This document shows positions 19,068 through 29,300 of a stretch of DNA of 64,000 bases, piece by piece. Origin of the DNA: Hyphomicrobiales bacterium. GTDB lineage: Bacteria > Pseudomonadota > Alphaproteobacteria > Rhizobiales > Rhizobiaceae. The stretch spans positions 62,001 through 126,000 of the forward strand of contig UBMI01000026.1 in NCBI GenBank assembly GCA_900466475.1, in the 5' to 3' direction. A program made the translations under genes and the position numbers. The notes under the pieces are model-generated. The model did no database searches and was not told the DNA's origin. It saw only the letters and a program-made list of their open reading frames with translations. Position 1 is the first letter of the stretch. Every line of letters starts with the position of its first letter.

Positions 19068-20030
19068 ATGAACCTCATGCGTACTGCCATGTTGCTTGCC
19101 TTCATGACGGCGCTTTTCATGTTTGTCGGCTTTTTGATCGGCGGCCGGGGCGGCATGATGATCGCCTTTCTCATCGCTGCCGGCATGAATTTCTTCTCCT
19201 ACTGGAATGCCGACCGGATGGTGCTGTCGGCCTATCGGGCGCAGGAGGTAGATGAGCGCAACGCCCCGGAATTTTACCGGATCGTGCACGATCTCGCCCG
19301 CAATGCCGGCCTGCCGATGCCTAAGGTCTATCTCTATGACAGCCCTCAGCCGAATGCCTTTGCGACCGGCCGCAATCCGGAGAATGCTGCCGTCGCTGCC
19401 TCGACCGGCCTGCTTGCCGCTCTCTCGCCAGAAGAGGTTGCGGGCGTGATGGCGCATGAGCTTGCCCACGTCCAGAACCGCGATACGCTGACCATGACGA
19501 TCACCGCCACGCTTGCCGGCGCGATCTCGATGCTCGGCAATTTCGCCTTCTTCTTTGGTGGCAATCGTGAAAACAACAACAATCCGTTGGGTTTCATCGG
19601 TGTGCTCGTCGCGATGATCGTGGCGCCGCTTGCCGCCATGCTGGTGCAGATGGCGATCAGCCGTACCCGCGAATATTCGGCCGACAGGCGGGGTGCTGAA
19701 ATCTGTGGCAATCCGTTATGGTTGGCCTCGGCGCTCGGCAAGATCGCCCGCGGTGCGGCACATGTGCCGAACTATGACGCGGAGCGCAACCCAGCCACCG
19801 CCCACATGTTCATCATCAATCCGCTTTCCGGCGAGCGCATGGACAATCTGTTTTCGACCCATCCGAACACCGAAAATCGTATTGCTGCCCTGCAGGAAAT
19901 GGCACGGGGAGGTTTCGACGTCTCGACGCCGCCGGTTCGCGCTGCTAATCCGACACGCAAATCGCGCTCGGTTCCCAATACCGGTTTCGGCCGCGATGAC
20001 TCGCAACCGCCGAAGGGTCCGTGGTCTTGA
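19068..20030 (+). CDS. htpX: Protease HtpX (membrane zinc metalloprotease)
   Basis: Inner-membrane M48 metalloprotease involved in quality control of membrane proteins. The 320-residue product starts with two transmembrane segments, then has the zinc motif HELAH (130-134), two further hydrophobic segments, and the third zinc ligand in REYSADR. A Pro-rich tail follows. ATG 19068 has a GGAGATGGAG ribosome site; the frame opens earlier, but the extension is not conserved-looking. It overlaps rsmB, so the two are translationally coupled. Confidence 0.94.
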   Translation: MNLMRTAMLLAFMTALFMFVGFLIGGRGGMMIAFLIAAGMNFFSYWNADRMVLSAYRAQEVDERNAPEFYRIVHDLARNAGLPMPKVYLYDSPQPNAFATGRNPENAAVAASTGLLAALSPEEVAGVMAHELAHVQNRDTLTMTITATLAGAISMLGNFAFFFGGNRENNNNPLGFIGVLVAMIVAPLAAMLVQMAISRTREYSADRRGAEICGNPLWLASALGKIARGAAHVPNYDAERNPATAHMFIINPLSGERMDNLFSTHPNTENRIAALQEMARGGFDVSTPPVRAANPTRKSRSVPNTGFGRDDSQPPKGPWS

Positions 20031-21412
20031 ATTCAGACGGCAAGAAGAAGCCAACGCGCAAACATAAACCTGCTGCAGAAGGCTCAGCACCGGCGCCGGT
20101 GAAACCCGGCCTGCAGACGCGTGCGGCTGCCGCGAAGATCCTTGCGGCCGTCGTAGATAAAAAACTGCCGCTCGATGGTGCGCTGGATCATGAGCATGGA
20201 AATCCGGCCTACAAGGCGCTTGGGGAAAGCGATCGCGCGCTGGTCCGCGCCATCCTCAACACGACGCTCAGGCATCTGCCGCGCATCGATGCCGCCATTG
20301 CCTCGCTGCTCGAAACGCCGCTGCCGGAAGGTGCCCGAGCTTTGCATCATGTGCTTGCCGTCGGTGCTGCGCAGATCCTCTATCTCGACGTTCCCGATCA
20401 TTCCGCCGTCGATCTCGCCGTCGAGCAAGCCAACCAGGATCCTCGCAATCGGCGTTTCGCGAAGCTCGTTAACGCCATCCTGCGCCGTCTTAGCCGCGAG
20501 AAGGAGCGCATACTTGGCGAGATCGCCGACATTCCGCCAATGCCTCCGTGGTTCATCGAGCGGATGGCAAAAGCCTATGGAAAAGAGCGGGCGCTCGCCA
20601 TTTCCGAATCCCAGCTTGAGCCGGCAGCCATCGACCTTACTGTTAAATCCGATGCCGCAGGCTGGGCGAAGCGCCTGAACGGCGCAGTGATACCCACTGG
20701 CGGCGTGCGGCTTTCCGCTTTTGAAGGCAGCATTCCCTCGCTTGACGGATTCGAAGAGGGGGAGTGGTGGGTTCAGGACGCGGCTGCCAGCATTCCTGCA
20801 AAGCTCTTCGGTGACCTCACCGGCAAGCGCGTTGCCGACCTCTGTGCCGCACCAGGCGGCAAGACCGCCCAGCTCATCCTTGCCGGTGGCCGCGTGACGG
20901 CGATCGACCAGTCCGAAAACAGGTTGAAGCGCTTGCGCTCCAATCTCGAGCGGCTTGGTCTTGAAGCCGAAACCATCGCGGTGGATCTTACGAAATTCGA
21001 ACCATCCGAGCGTTTTGACGCAATTCTTCTCGACGCGCCATGCTCGTCGACAGGCACGACCCGCCGGCATCCCGACGTGCTCTGGACGAAAGGCGCCGGG
21101 GATATCGCCAAGCTCGCGACACTGCAGGAGCGCCTTCTGCGCCACGCAGTTACCTTGCTGAACCCGGGTGGCGTTCTTGTCTTTTCCAATTGCTCGCTCG
21201 ATCCACAGGAAGGCGAAGAGGTTGTGGCTCGTGTTCTTGCGGATACGAAGAACCTGGAACGAGTGCCGATCCACGCCGCAAAATGGCCCGGCATGGAGCA
21301 GGCTATTACACCGACAGGCGAGTTTCGCACGCTCCCTACCATGCTGGATATGCCACATGGCTTTGCGTCGGGCCTTGATGGCTTCTACGCTGCGGTACTC
21401 AGACGCATCTGA
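20021..21412 (+). CDS. rsmB: 16S rRNA (cytosine-C5) methyltransferase, RsmB/Sun family
   Basis: SAM-dependent RNA methyltransferase of the NOL1/NOP2/Sun family. The 463-residue product has an N-terminal NusB-like RNA-binding domain (about 35-165) and a C-terminal methyltransferase domain with DLCAAPGGKT (motif I), LLDAPCSSTG (motif IV) and the catalytic cysteine in FSNCSLDPQEGE. The start is GTG 20021, or possibly TTG 20027, which makes a 4-base overlap with the htpX stop. The N-terminus is Lys/Pro-rich. Confidence 0.92.
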   Translation: MVLNSDGKKKPTRKHKPAAEGSAPAPVKPGLQTRAAAAKILAAVVDKKLPLDGALDHEHGNPAYKALGESDRALVRAILNTTLRHLPRIDAAIASLLETPLPEGARALHHVLAVGAAQILYLDVPDHSAVDLAVEQANQDPRNRRFAKLVNAILRRLSREKERILGEIADIPPMPPWFIERMAKAYGKERALAISESQLEPAAIDLTVKSDAAGWAKRLNGAVIPTGGVRLSAFEGSIPSLDGFEEGEWWVQDAAASIPAKLFGDLTGKRVADLCAAPGGKTAQLILAGGRVTAIDQSENRLKRLRSNLERLGLEAETIAVDLTKFEPSERFDAILLDAPCSSTGTTRRHPDVLWTKGAGDIAKLATLQERLLRHAVTLLNPGGVLVFSNCSLDPQEGEEVVARVLADTKNLERVPIHAAKWPGMEQAITPTGEFRTLPTMLDMPHGFASGLDGFYAAVLRRI

Positions 21413-21514
21413 TTGCTATTATATTCTAATTTCATCACAAAATAATACATCGTAGCTAATGAAATCGGTTTTGATTCATCTATTCTTAACCACGAGGGTC
21501 AATAGACAATTGAT

Positions 21515-23182
21515 ATGCAGTCCGGTCGGCGTCTTGCGAGCATATATGTTCGGGAAGCTTGGCGGCGCGGTACGCGCCGTGCCGCGCTTCTGCGTTTGCG
21601 CTTCTCGCGCCATACCATATCGGTACCGGAACGCCTGATCGTCGCTCCGACGGATCTGAGGGGCATCGATTCCCACGTTGCCGAAGAGATCATGGACGGC
21701 CGGTTTCCGCTTGCCGGCCGTATGTTGGAAACCGACGGGAAATCGCCCTTCACGCTGACCCTTCCCTCGCGTGCGTTCGCAGTCAGGCTTCACAGTTTCG
21801 GTTGGCTACGGCACATGCGCGCCAACAAGAGCGAGCGCGGCTCGGCCGTCGCCCGCGTCATCGTCGATAGTTGGCTCTCGATCCATGGAGGCCGGATCGA
21901 AGGCATCGCCTGGGAGACCGACGTCGTTTCGCAGCGTGTCATTGCCTGGCTGGCGCATTCTCCGGTCGTCCTGCAGAACGCCGATCGCGGCTTCTATCGC
22001 CGCTTCATGAAGTCGCTCGCCTTCCACATCGGCTATCTGCGCCGCATGGCGCCCTATTCGACTGGCGAAGTCCGCTTCCGTCTGCGCATCGCGCTTGCAA
22101 CGGCGTCTGTTGCCATGCCTGTGCGTGCTTCGACGGTGCGGCGGGCAGCCCAGGCGCTCGACCGCGAATTCGATAGCCAGATTCTCCCCGATGGCGGCCA
22201 TATCTCCCGCAATCCACGCATCGGGCTGGAGCTGCTGCTCGATCTGCTGCCTCTCCGGCAGACTTACGTCAATCTCGGCCATGATCTGCCGCAGAAGCTG
22301 ATCTCCGGTATTGACCGCATGTACCCTGCCCTGCGCTTTTTCCGCCATCAAGATGGCGATCTGGCACTCTTCAACGGTGCGACATCCACGCTGGCGGATG
22401 AGTTGATGTCCGTACTGCGATACGACGAGACGGCGGGTCAGCCCTTCAAGGCATTGCCGCATTCGCGCTATCAGCGACTTGCAGCCGGCAAGACGGTGAT
22501 CATTGCCGATACCGGACCGCCCGCGCCTGGCTGCTTCAGAACAGCTCATGCAGGCAGTCTCTCCTTCGAAATGTCCTCCGGCCGCTACCGCTTCATCGTC
22601 AATTCAGGATCTCCTAAATTCGCAGGCCAGCGCTATGTCCAGATGGCCCGCACCACCGCTGCTCATTCCACCGTGGTCCTGAACGATACATCCTCCAGCC
22701 GGTTCTCCCCCTCGGCTTTTCTGGCCCACATGATGACGGAGCCGGTGGAAACGGTTGCTGCCGAGCGCGTGGAAACCGAGGATGGCCGCGAAGGCATCAA
22801 GGCCAGGCATGACGGCTATCTCGATGCTTTTGGTGTCATTCATGAGCGAGAGCTGACGCTGAACGCGGCCGGCTCCATCGTGACCGGTATGGACCGTTTC
22901 GTGACCGACGACCGGTATCACAGCGAAGGACCGCTGCGCGCGGTTGCCCGCTTCCACATCCATCCCGCCATCGTGCCGCGGCAGAATGATACGGAATCGG
23001 TGCTGCTGACGGCCCCGGATGGCGAAAGCTGGCTGTTCTCCTCTCCCGGCAATGAAGTGCTGATTTCGGAGGATATTTTCTTCGCCGACAGTGCCGGCAT
23101 CAGCAGTTCCGACCAGATAGAGGTGGATTTCGATCTGGCGGAAAAACCCGAAATTCGCTGGTTTTTGTCACGCAAGAGCTAG
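21515..23182 (+). CDS. Heparinase II/III-like protein
   Basis: A 555-residue protein with the heparinase II/III fold: an alpha-helical toroid N-terminal half (LLPDGGHISRNP-type segment, here ILPDGGHISRNP) and a beta-rich C-terminal half with AHAGSLSFEMSSG and TTAAHSTVVLNDTSSSR, where conserved His and Tyr residues act in polysaccharide lyases. There is no clear signal peptide. It sits between rsmB and purH. The substrate cannot be told; an acidic envelope polysaccharide is a guess. A 102-base AT-rich gap precedes it. Confidence 0.82.
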   Translation: MQSGRRLASIYVREAWRRGTRRAALLRLRFSRHTISVPERLIVAPTDLRGIDSHVAEEIMDGRFPLAGRMLETDGKSPFTLTLPSRAFAVRLHSFGWLRHMRANKSERGSAVARVIVDSWLSIHGGRIEGIAWETDVVSQRVIAWLAHSPVVLQNADRGFYRRFMKSLAFHIGYLRRMAPYSTGEVRFRLRIALATASVAMPVRASTVRRAAQALDREFDSQILPDGGHISRNPRIGLELLLDLLPLRQTYVNLGHDLPQKLISGIDRMYPALRFFRHQDGDLALFNGATSTLADELMSVLRYDETAGQPFKALPHSRYQRLAAGKTVIIADTGPPAPGCFRTAHAGSLSFEMSSGRYRFIVNSGSPKFAGQRYVQMARTTAAHSTVVLNDTSSSRFSPSAFLAHMMTEPVETVAAERVETEDGREGIKARHDGYLDAFGVIHERELTLNAAGSIVTGMDRFVTDDRYHSEGPLRAVARFHIHPAIVPRQNDTESVLLTAPDGESWLFSSPGNEVLISEDIFFADSAGISSSDQIEVDFDLAEKPEIRWFLSRKS

Positions 23183-23277
23183 CGACTGTTTGCGCCGGCT
23201 CCAAGCTGTGCTAACGCGGCCTCATCAAAACGTCCCTCGCCCGGATGTCTCCCGCGAAGCCCGAACGGAGAAGGTTC

Positions 23278-24894
23278 ATGGCCGTCATTTCCAAGAAAAT
23301 CCCCGCCCCCGACAAGGTCGAGATCAAGACTGCGCTGCTTTCTGTCTTCGACAAGACCGGTATTATCGAACTTGCCCGCGCGCTTTCGGCGCGTGGCGTG
23401 CGCCTGCTTTCGACCGGTGGCACCTACAAGGCGATCGCGGCCGAAGGACTTGCCGTCACCGATGTTTCCGAAGTGACGCAGTTTCCGGAAATCATGGATG
23501 GCCGGGTGAAGACCCTGCATCCGAAGGTGCATGGCGGCCTGCTCGCGATCCGTGACGATGCCGAACACCAGGAAGCCATGAAGGCGCATGGGATCGACGG
23601 CATCGACCTGCTGGTCGTCAACCTCTATCCCTTCGAGGATGTGCGTGCGGCCGGCGGCGATTATCCGACGACGGTGGAGAATATCGATATCGGCGGCCCG
23701 GCTATGATCCGCGCTTCTGCCAAGAACCATGCCTATGTCACCGTCATCACTGACCCGGCGGACTATTCCGAACTGACCGAGCAACTGTCGGCCGATGCCG
23801 GCAAGACGGTCTATGCCTTCCGTCAGCGCATGGCGGCCAAAGCCTACGCCCGCACTGCCGCCTATGACGCCGCGATTTCCAACTGGTTTGCCGAAGCGCT
23901 TTCGATCGATACGCCGCGTCACCGCACCATTGGCGGCGTGCTGAAGGAAGAGATGCGCTACGGTGAAAACCCGCACCAGAAGGCCGCCTTCTACGTGACG
24001 GGCGAAAAGCGCCCGGGCGTTTCAACTGCCGTCCTGCTGCAGGGCAAGCAGCTTTCCTATAACAATATCAATGATACCGATGCGGCCTATGAGCTCGTTG
24101 CCGAGTTCCTGCCGGAGAAGTCGCCGGCCTGCGCCATCATCAAGCACGCCAATCCCTGCGGCGTCGCGACCGGTTCGACGCTTCTCGAAGCCTACAAGCG
24201 GGCGCTTGCCTGCGATTCCGTCTCAGCCTTCGGCGGCATTATCGCACTGAACCAGACACTGGATGCAGCGACGGCCGAAGAGATTATCCAGCTCTTCACC
24301 GAGGTCATCATTGCACCTGACGTCACCGAGGAAGCCAAGGCAATCGTCGCGCGCAAGCCGAACCTGCGTCTGCTCTCAGCTGGCGGTCTGCCGGATGCGC
24401 GTGCGGCCGGCATCACCGCCAAGACCGTTTCGGGAGGCCTGCTCGTCCAGAGCCGCGACAACGGCATGGTCGAGGATCTGGAACTGAAGGTCGTTACCAG
24501 GCGTGCGCCGACGGCTCAGGAGCTTGAGGACATGAAGTTTGCCTTCAAGGTCGGCAAGCACGTGAAGTCGAATGCTGTCGTCTACGCCAAGGACGGCCAG
24601 ACCGCAGGTATCGGTGCCGGCCAGATGAGCCGTGTCGATTCAGCACGCATTGCGGCGCTGAAGGCCGAGGAGGCGGCCAAGACGCTCGGACTTGCCGTTC
24701 CGATGACGCATGGTTCGGCAGTCGCCTCGGAGGCGTTCCTGCCCTTCGCAGATGGCCTGCTGTCGATGATTGCTGCCGGCGCCACCGCCGTGATCCAGCC
24801 GGGCGGCTCGATGCGCGACCAGGAAGTCATCGATGCGGCAAACGAACATAATGTCGCGATGGTCTTTACCGGCATGCGTCACTTCCGCCACTGA
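23278..24894 (+). CDS. purH: Bifunctional AICAR transformylase/IMP cyclohydrolase
   Basis: Carries out the last two steps of de novo IMP synthesis. The 538-residue product has the N-terminal IMP cyclohydrolase domain (LLSVFDKTGI, STGGT, GRVKTLHPKVHGG) and the C-terminal AICAR formyltransferase domain with KHANPCGVA (catalytic Lys-His near 288) and the closing MVFTGMRHFRH. ATG 23278 has GGAGAAGG upstream and was preferred to an in-frame ATG 11 codons earlier. Confidence 0.97.
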   Translation: MAVISKKIPAPDKVEIKTALLSVFDKTGIIELARALSARGVRLLSTGGTYKAIAAEGLAVTDVSEVTQFPEIMDGRVKTLHPKVHGGLLAIRDDAEHQEAMKAHGIDGIDLLVVNLYPFEDVRAAGGDYPTTVENIDIGGPAMIRASAKNHAYVTVITDPADYSELTEQLSADAGKTVYAFRQRMAAKAYARTAAYDAAISNWFAEALSIDTPRHRTIGGVLKEEMRYGENPHQKAAFYVTGEKRPGVSTAVLLQGKQLSYNNINDTDAAYELVAEFLPEKSPACAIIKHANPCGVATGSTLLEAYKRALACDSVSAFGGIIALNQTLDAATAEEIIQLFTEVIIAPDVTEEAKAIVARKPNLRLLSAGGLPDARAAGITAKTVSGGLLVQSRDNGMVEDLELKVVTRRAPTAQELEDMKFAFKVGKHVKSNAVVYAKDGQTAGIGAGQMSRVDSARIAALKAEEAAKTLGLAVPMTHGSAVASEAFLPFADGLLSMIAAGATAVIQPGGSMRDQEVIDAANEHNVAMVFTGMRHFRH

Positions 24895-24910
24895 GCAGAT
24901 AACGGACAGA

Positions 24911-24932
24911 TCCCCGGCTTTGCGGCCGGGGA
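24911..24932. terminator. GC-rich hairpin between purH and the MFS gene
   Basis: TCCCCGGC (24911-24918) pairs with GCCGGGGA (24925-24932) around TTTGCG. The T-tract is weak. It probably ends both convergent genes. It shares a 13-base core with a hairpin at 38987-39007. Confidence 0.6.
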
Positions 24933-24936
24933 GTTC

Positions 24937-26322
24937 TCAGGCGCGGTCCGCCGGATAGGGAGTGCGGATCAGCAGCACCAGACCTCCGGCGAGGAACAGG
25001 ATCAGCGTCGACATGCCGAGATGCGCCGATCCGGTCAAATAGGTCACGATTGAAAACAGGAGCGTCGCCATGAAACTCGTGGCGCGGCCGGATAGAGCAT
25101 AGATGCCGAAATAACGGCCGGCCTCTTCGAGACTGACGCTGCGCGCCAGATAGGAGCGCGATGACGCCTGCACCGGGCCAAAGGCAAGGCCGATCAACAA
25201 GCCATAGAGGATATAGGCCTTTTCCGCCATCGTGCCGAAAAGCCCGCCGCTGTCGGCAGTCGAAAGCGGCATCAGCCCGAAGAAAGTGTAGCCCGGGCCG
25301 GTGGAAATAATACCGATCGTGGCCAGCAACAGCATGGTCAGGCTGATGATAACGGTCACCTTGGAGCCTATCCCCCTGTCGACTCGTCCGGCGATCAGGC
25401 AGCCAAGGATCGCCACGATATTGAGGATGATCCCGTAAATGCCGATCTCGATCGTTGCCCAGCCGAACATGCCCGCCGCAAAGGCGCCACCGAGGATCAG
25501 CAAGCCGTTGACGCCATCCTGATAGATCATGCGGGCGATGAGGAAGGTCAGGATACCGCGACGCGTCCTGAGTTCGCCGAGCGTATTGCGCAATTCCTTG
25601 AGACCGAAGCGCACCGCAAAGCCGAAAGGCAGGCCTTTGCGGGCATCCGGCGTGAAGAAAAACATCGGCAGGATGAAGATCAGATACCAGACAGCCGAGA
25701 TCGGGCCGGTGACGCGCGCGTCCTCGCCCGTATGAGGATCGAGACCGAAAAGCGGATCGAGACCCAGAATGGTCTTGCCGCTTTCCGGGCTGCCGGCCAG
25801 CAGAGCCACGACGGCGATCAGCACGATCATGCCGCCAAGATAGCCGAGACCCCAGGCGGTGTTGGAAAGCCTGCCAACGTCGTCCTTGCTGACGAGGCGC
25901 GGCATCATGGAATCGTTGAAGACGATCGAGAACTCTGCCGAAATCGAGGCGAGGATCATGAAGATGACGGGATAGATGATCGGCGAGCCCGGAGCAGCAA
26001 ACCAGAGGCAGCAGAGGCTGACGATCTTGATGACCGCGAAGAAGGCGATCCAGGGTTTGCGCGCACCGGACTGGTCGGCGATGGAGCCCAGGATGGGGGA
26101 CAGGATGGCGATGATAACAGAGGAGATCGTCGCCATGTTGCTCCACATCGTCTGCGCGGCGACCGGATCGGACGTCAGCCGCGAAACGAAGTAGGGGCCA
26201 AAAATGAAAGTCGTTACTACGGTGAAGAACGGCTGGGCTGCCCAATCAAAGAGCATCCAGCCCCATATGCCCTTCTCCGTGGCTTTCGGCGGCTGCGTTC
26301 CTGTCCAGTCTATGCGATTCAA
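24937..26322 (-). CDS. MFS transporter, Atg22/UMF1 type
   Basis: A 461-residue integral membrane protein with about 12 hydrophobic helices. It has an N-terminal GWMLFDWAAQPFFTVV segment, GSIADQSGARKPWI in the A-type loop and GRYFGIYALSGRATSFM, all typical of the vacuole-effluxer Atg22-like MFS family. The substrate is unknown; fungal relatives export amino acids. A second long open frame on the same strand here is only a shadow. It is followed by the purH-side hairpin and sits just downstream of the glutamate dehydrogenase gene, with a 30-base gap, so co-transcription is possible. Confidence 0.85.
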   Translation of the reverse strand: MNRIDWTGTQPPKATEKGIWGWMLFDWAAQPFFTVVTTFIFGPYFVSRLTSDPVAAQTMWSNMATISSVIIAILSPILGSIADQSGARKPWIAFFAVIKIVSLCCLWFAAPGSPIIYPVIFMILASISAEFSIVFNDSMMPRLVSKDDVGRLSNTAWGLGYLGGMIVLIAVVALLAGSPESGKTILGLDPLFGLDPHTGEDARVTGPISAVWYLIFILPMFFFTPDARKGLPFGFAVRFGLKELRNTLGELRTRRGILTFLIARMIYQDGVNGLLILGGAFAAGMFGWATIEIGIYGIILNIVAILGCLIAGRVDRGIGSKVTVIISLTMLLLATIGIISTGPGYTFFGLMPLSTADSGGLFGTMAEKAYILYGLLIGLAFGPVQASSRSYLARSVSLEEAGRYFGIYALSGRATSFMATLLFSIVTYLTGSAHLGMSTLILFLAGGLVLLIRTPYPADRA

Positions 26323-26352
26323 ACGTCCGCTCCTTTTTTGGGGCGGACTGTC

Positions 26353-29300
26353 TCATCTCGCCCGGTCGCGCGCAAGATCGGTGAGGATGCCTGCGGCAAC
26401 CGTGATGCGGGCGAGGTTCGGATCGGCTCCATCGCTGAGGCTTGCAAGCTCCTCGACGATGCGGTTGATGCGCACCCTGTCCTGCGCATGCCAGGCCTGG
26501 ACCGGCTGCTTTTCCTTGCCGTGATCGGAAAGCGCGGAGATCACGATATCGCGACGGGCGCTGGCGATCTGGTCGATACTGCGGGCAAGAGCGAGGTTTT
26601 CATAGTGGTCGGAGGTAATGATGCGGTTGCCCGCAGCCAGCAGCCGGCCGACACGGAAAGTCTGGGTGACAGCAAAGTAGTTTTCGGCTGCGCGCGGCAG
26701 CGCCTCGCCGGTGCGAGCGGCGATCTGCATGATCTCCGGTACCAGAGCGAAGGTGGGCAGAGCCGCGATTTCGGCCGCCAGTTTTTCCGGCAGACCGGCC
26801 TGTTGGTATTCCTCCTGGCGCGCGGCGACGTCAGCTGCGGCCTGATCGGCGAAGGAGGGCCTGAGTTTCTTAAGCGTCGCCTGAAGCCGGCTAATGATCT
26901 CGGCCATGTCGCCCTTGGTCATGCCGGTCTTTAGCAGCAGGCGTGTCAGCACCGTGAAGCTGTTGCCGATCTCTTCATAGATGCGGTTCTGGATCTGGCC
27001 GGAAACCTTGTTGTCCAGGGCATCCGTTTCGGCCCAAAGCCGGTTGAGATCGAAGCCGTCGCGGGCAACGATGGCAGCGCGCACGACTTCCGGAGCAGAT
27101 GCTGCGGTCGCATCCATCATGCTGACGGCAAAGCCCGGCCCGCCGCGGTTGATCGCCTCGTTCGCGAGCACCGTCGCGACGATTTCCCGCTTCAGCCGGT
27201 GGCTGTCGATATCGGATGCGTTGGACTTCTGCATCTTTGCCGGGAAGTAATGGAAGAGCGTGTCGACGAAATAGGGATCGTCAGGCAGTTCGCTGGCGAT
27301 CAGCGCATCGAAGAGTACGATCTTGGCATAGGAGAGCAGCACGCCGATTTCGGGGCGCGTCAGTGGCCGGCCGGCAGTGTAGCGCTCGGACAGCGAGGCG
27401 TCGTCGGGAAGCGTTTCGACCTTGCGGTTCAGCTGTCCCGATGCCTCCAGGACGCTCATGAAGCGGCCGAGCTCAAGGCCGTTTGCCGTTCCCTTGCGGG
27501 CTGTCAGCGAGATTGCCAGGGACTGCAGGTAGTTGTTGCGCAGTACGAGCGCAGCCACCTCATCGGTCATGCTGCCGAGAAGCTGGTCACGTTTGGTGCG
27601 GCTGAGCCGCTGTTCGTGCATAGCGTTCGCCAGCGCGATCTTGATATTGACTTCGACGTCGGAAGTATTGACACCGGCCGAGTTGTCGATGGCGTCGGAA
27701 TTGCTGCGCCCGCCCTTCAGGCCGTAGGCAATTCGGCCTTTCTGCGTGACGCCGAGATTGGCGCCCTCCCCGATCACCTTGGCGCGCACTTCGTCGGCCG
27801 TAATGCGGATCGGATCGTTGGCGCGATCACCGACGTCGGTATCGGTCTCGGATGCCGCCTTTACATAAGTCCCGATGCCACCGAACCAGAGCAGGTCGAC
27901 GGGGCTTTTCAGGATCGCGGTCATGATTTCGAAGGGCGTGGCGACAGCCTTGTCGATGCCGATTGCGGCCACGGCCTCCGGCGTCAGCGTAACCGACTTT
28001 GCCGAGCGCGAAATGATCATGGCACCTTTCGAGAGCACGGACTTGTCGAAGTCCTGCCAGCTCGAGCGCGGCAGGTTGAACAGGCGCTGGCGCTCGGCGA
28101 GGGTTTTTTCCATATCGGGATCGGGGTCGATGACGATATCGCGGTGATCGAAAGCGGCGACCAGTCGGATCTTCGGCGAGAGCAGCATACCGTTGCCGAA
28201 AACGTCGCCCGACATGTCACCCACGCCGGCCACCGTAAAGGGCGTTGTCTGGATGTCGATATCCATCTCGCGGAAGTGGCGCTTTACGGTTTCCCAGGCG
28301 CCGCGTGCGGTGATGCCCATCTTCTTGTGGTCGTAGCCGGCGGAGCCGCCGGAGGCGAACGCGTCGTCCAGCCAGAACCCTGCTTCCTGAGCAAGCGCAT
28401 TGGCGGTGTCGGAGAAGGTTGCCGTGCCCTTGTCCGCGGCGACGACGAAATAGGGGTCATCGCCATCCAGGCGCACCGTATTGTCAGGCGGGATGATATC
28501 GGCGCCGGAGATGTTGTCGGTGATGGAAAGCAGCGTGCGGATATAGGTTTTGTAAGCTTCACGACCTGCGTTGAAGAGCTCTTCGCGGCTGCCGCCGAGC
28601 GGGAGTTTCTTGGGATAGAAACCACCTTTGGCGCCAACGGGCACGATCACGGCGTTCTTGACCTGCTGCGCCTTGACGAGGCCCAGAACTTCGGTGCGGT
28701 AGTCCTCGGCGCGGTCCGACCAGCGCAGGCCGCCACGGGCGACGCGGCCGAAGCGCAGATGTACGCCTTCGACTTCGACGCCATAGACGAAGATTTCACG
28801 GAAGGGCCTGGGTTCCGGCAGGCCATCCACCAAGTGCGGGTCAAGCTTGAAGGCGAGCATCGCCTTCGGTGTTCCATCGGCATTGCGCTGGAAATAATTG
28901 GTGCGCAGCGTTGAATCGACGATATTGACATAGCGGCGTAGGATACGGTCGTCATCCAGGCTCGGCACGTCGGCAAGCTCGGCTTCGATTGCCTGATGCA
29001 GTTCGGCGAGCTTCTTGATACGTGCCTTTTCCGACAGCTTCGTATCGAGCGTGTTGTGGAACAAGCGGAAGATCGAAGCGGCGATCGCGGGGTATTTGTC
29101 GAGGGTGGTTGCGATATAATCCTGCGAATAGGCGATGCCGGCCTGGCGCAGGTAGCGCGCATAGGCGCGCAGCACATTCACCTCGCGAGCCGAGAGGCCG
29201 GCTGACAGGATCAGCCCGTTGAAGCTGTCATTGTCGATCGTGTCGCTGAAGGCTGCGACGAAGGCTTCTTCGAGCGGTGCGCCAAAACGTGCGAGGTCAA

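Noticed and set aside
24866..26245. A second open frame of about 459 codons on the minus strand over the MFS gene
   Set aside because: Arg/His/Pro-rich shadow in another frame; the overlapping 461-residue frame has clear membrane helices and MFS motifs.
27199..28914. 571-codon open frame antisense to gdhB
   Set aside because: Mirror of GC-rich codons in gdhB; no ribosome site or recognisable motif.
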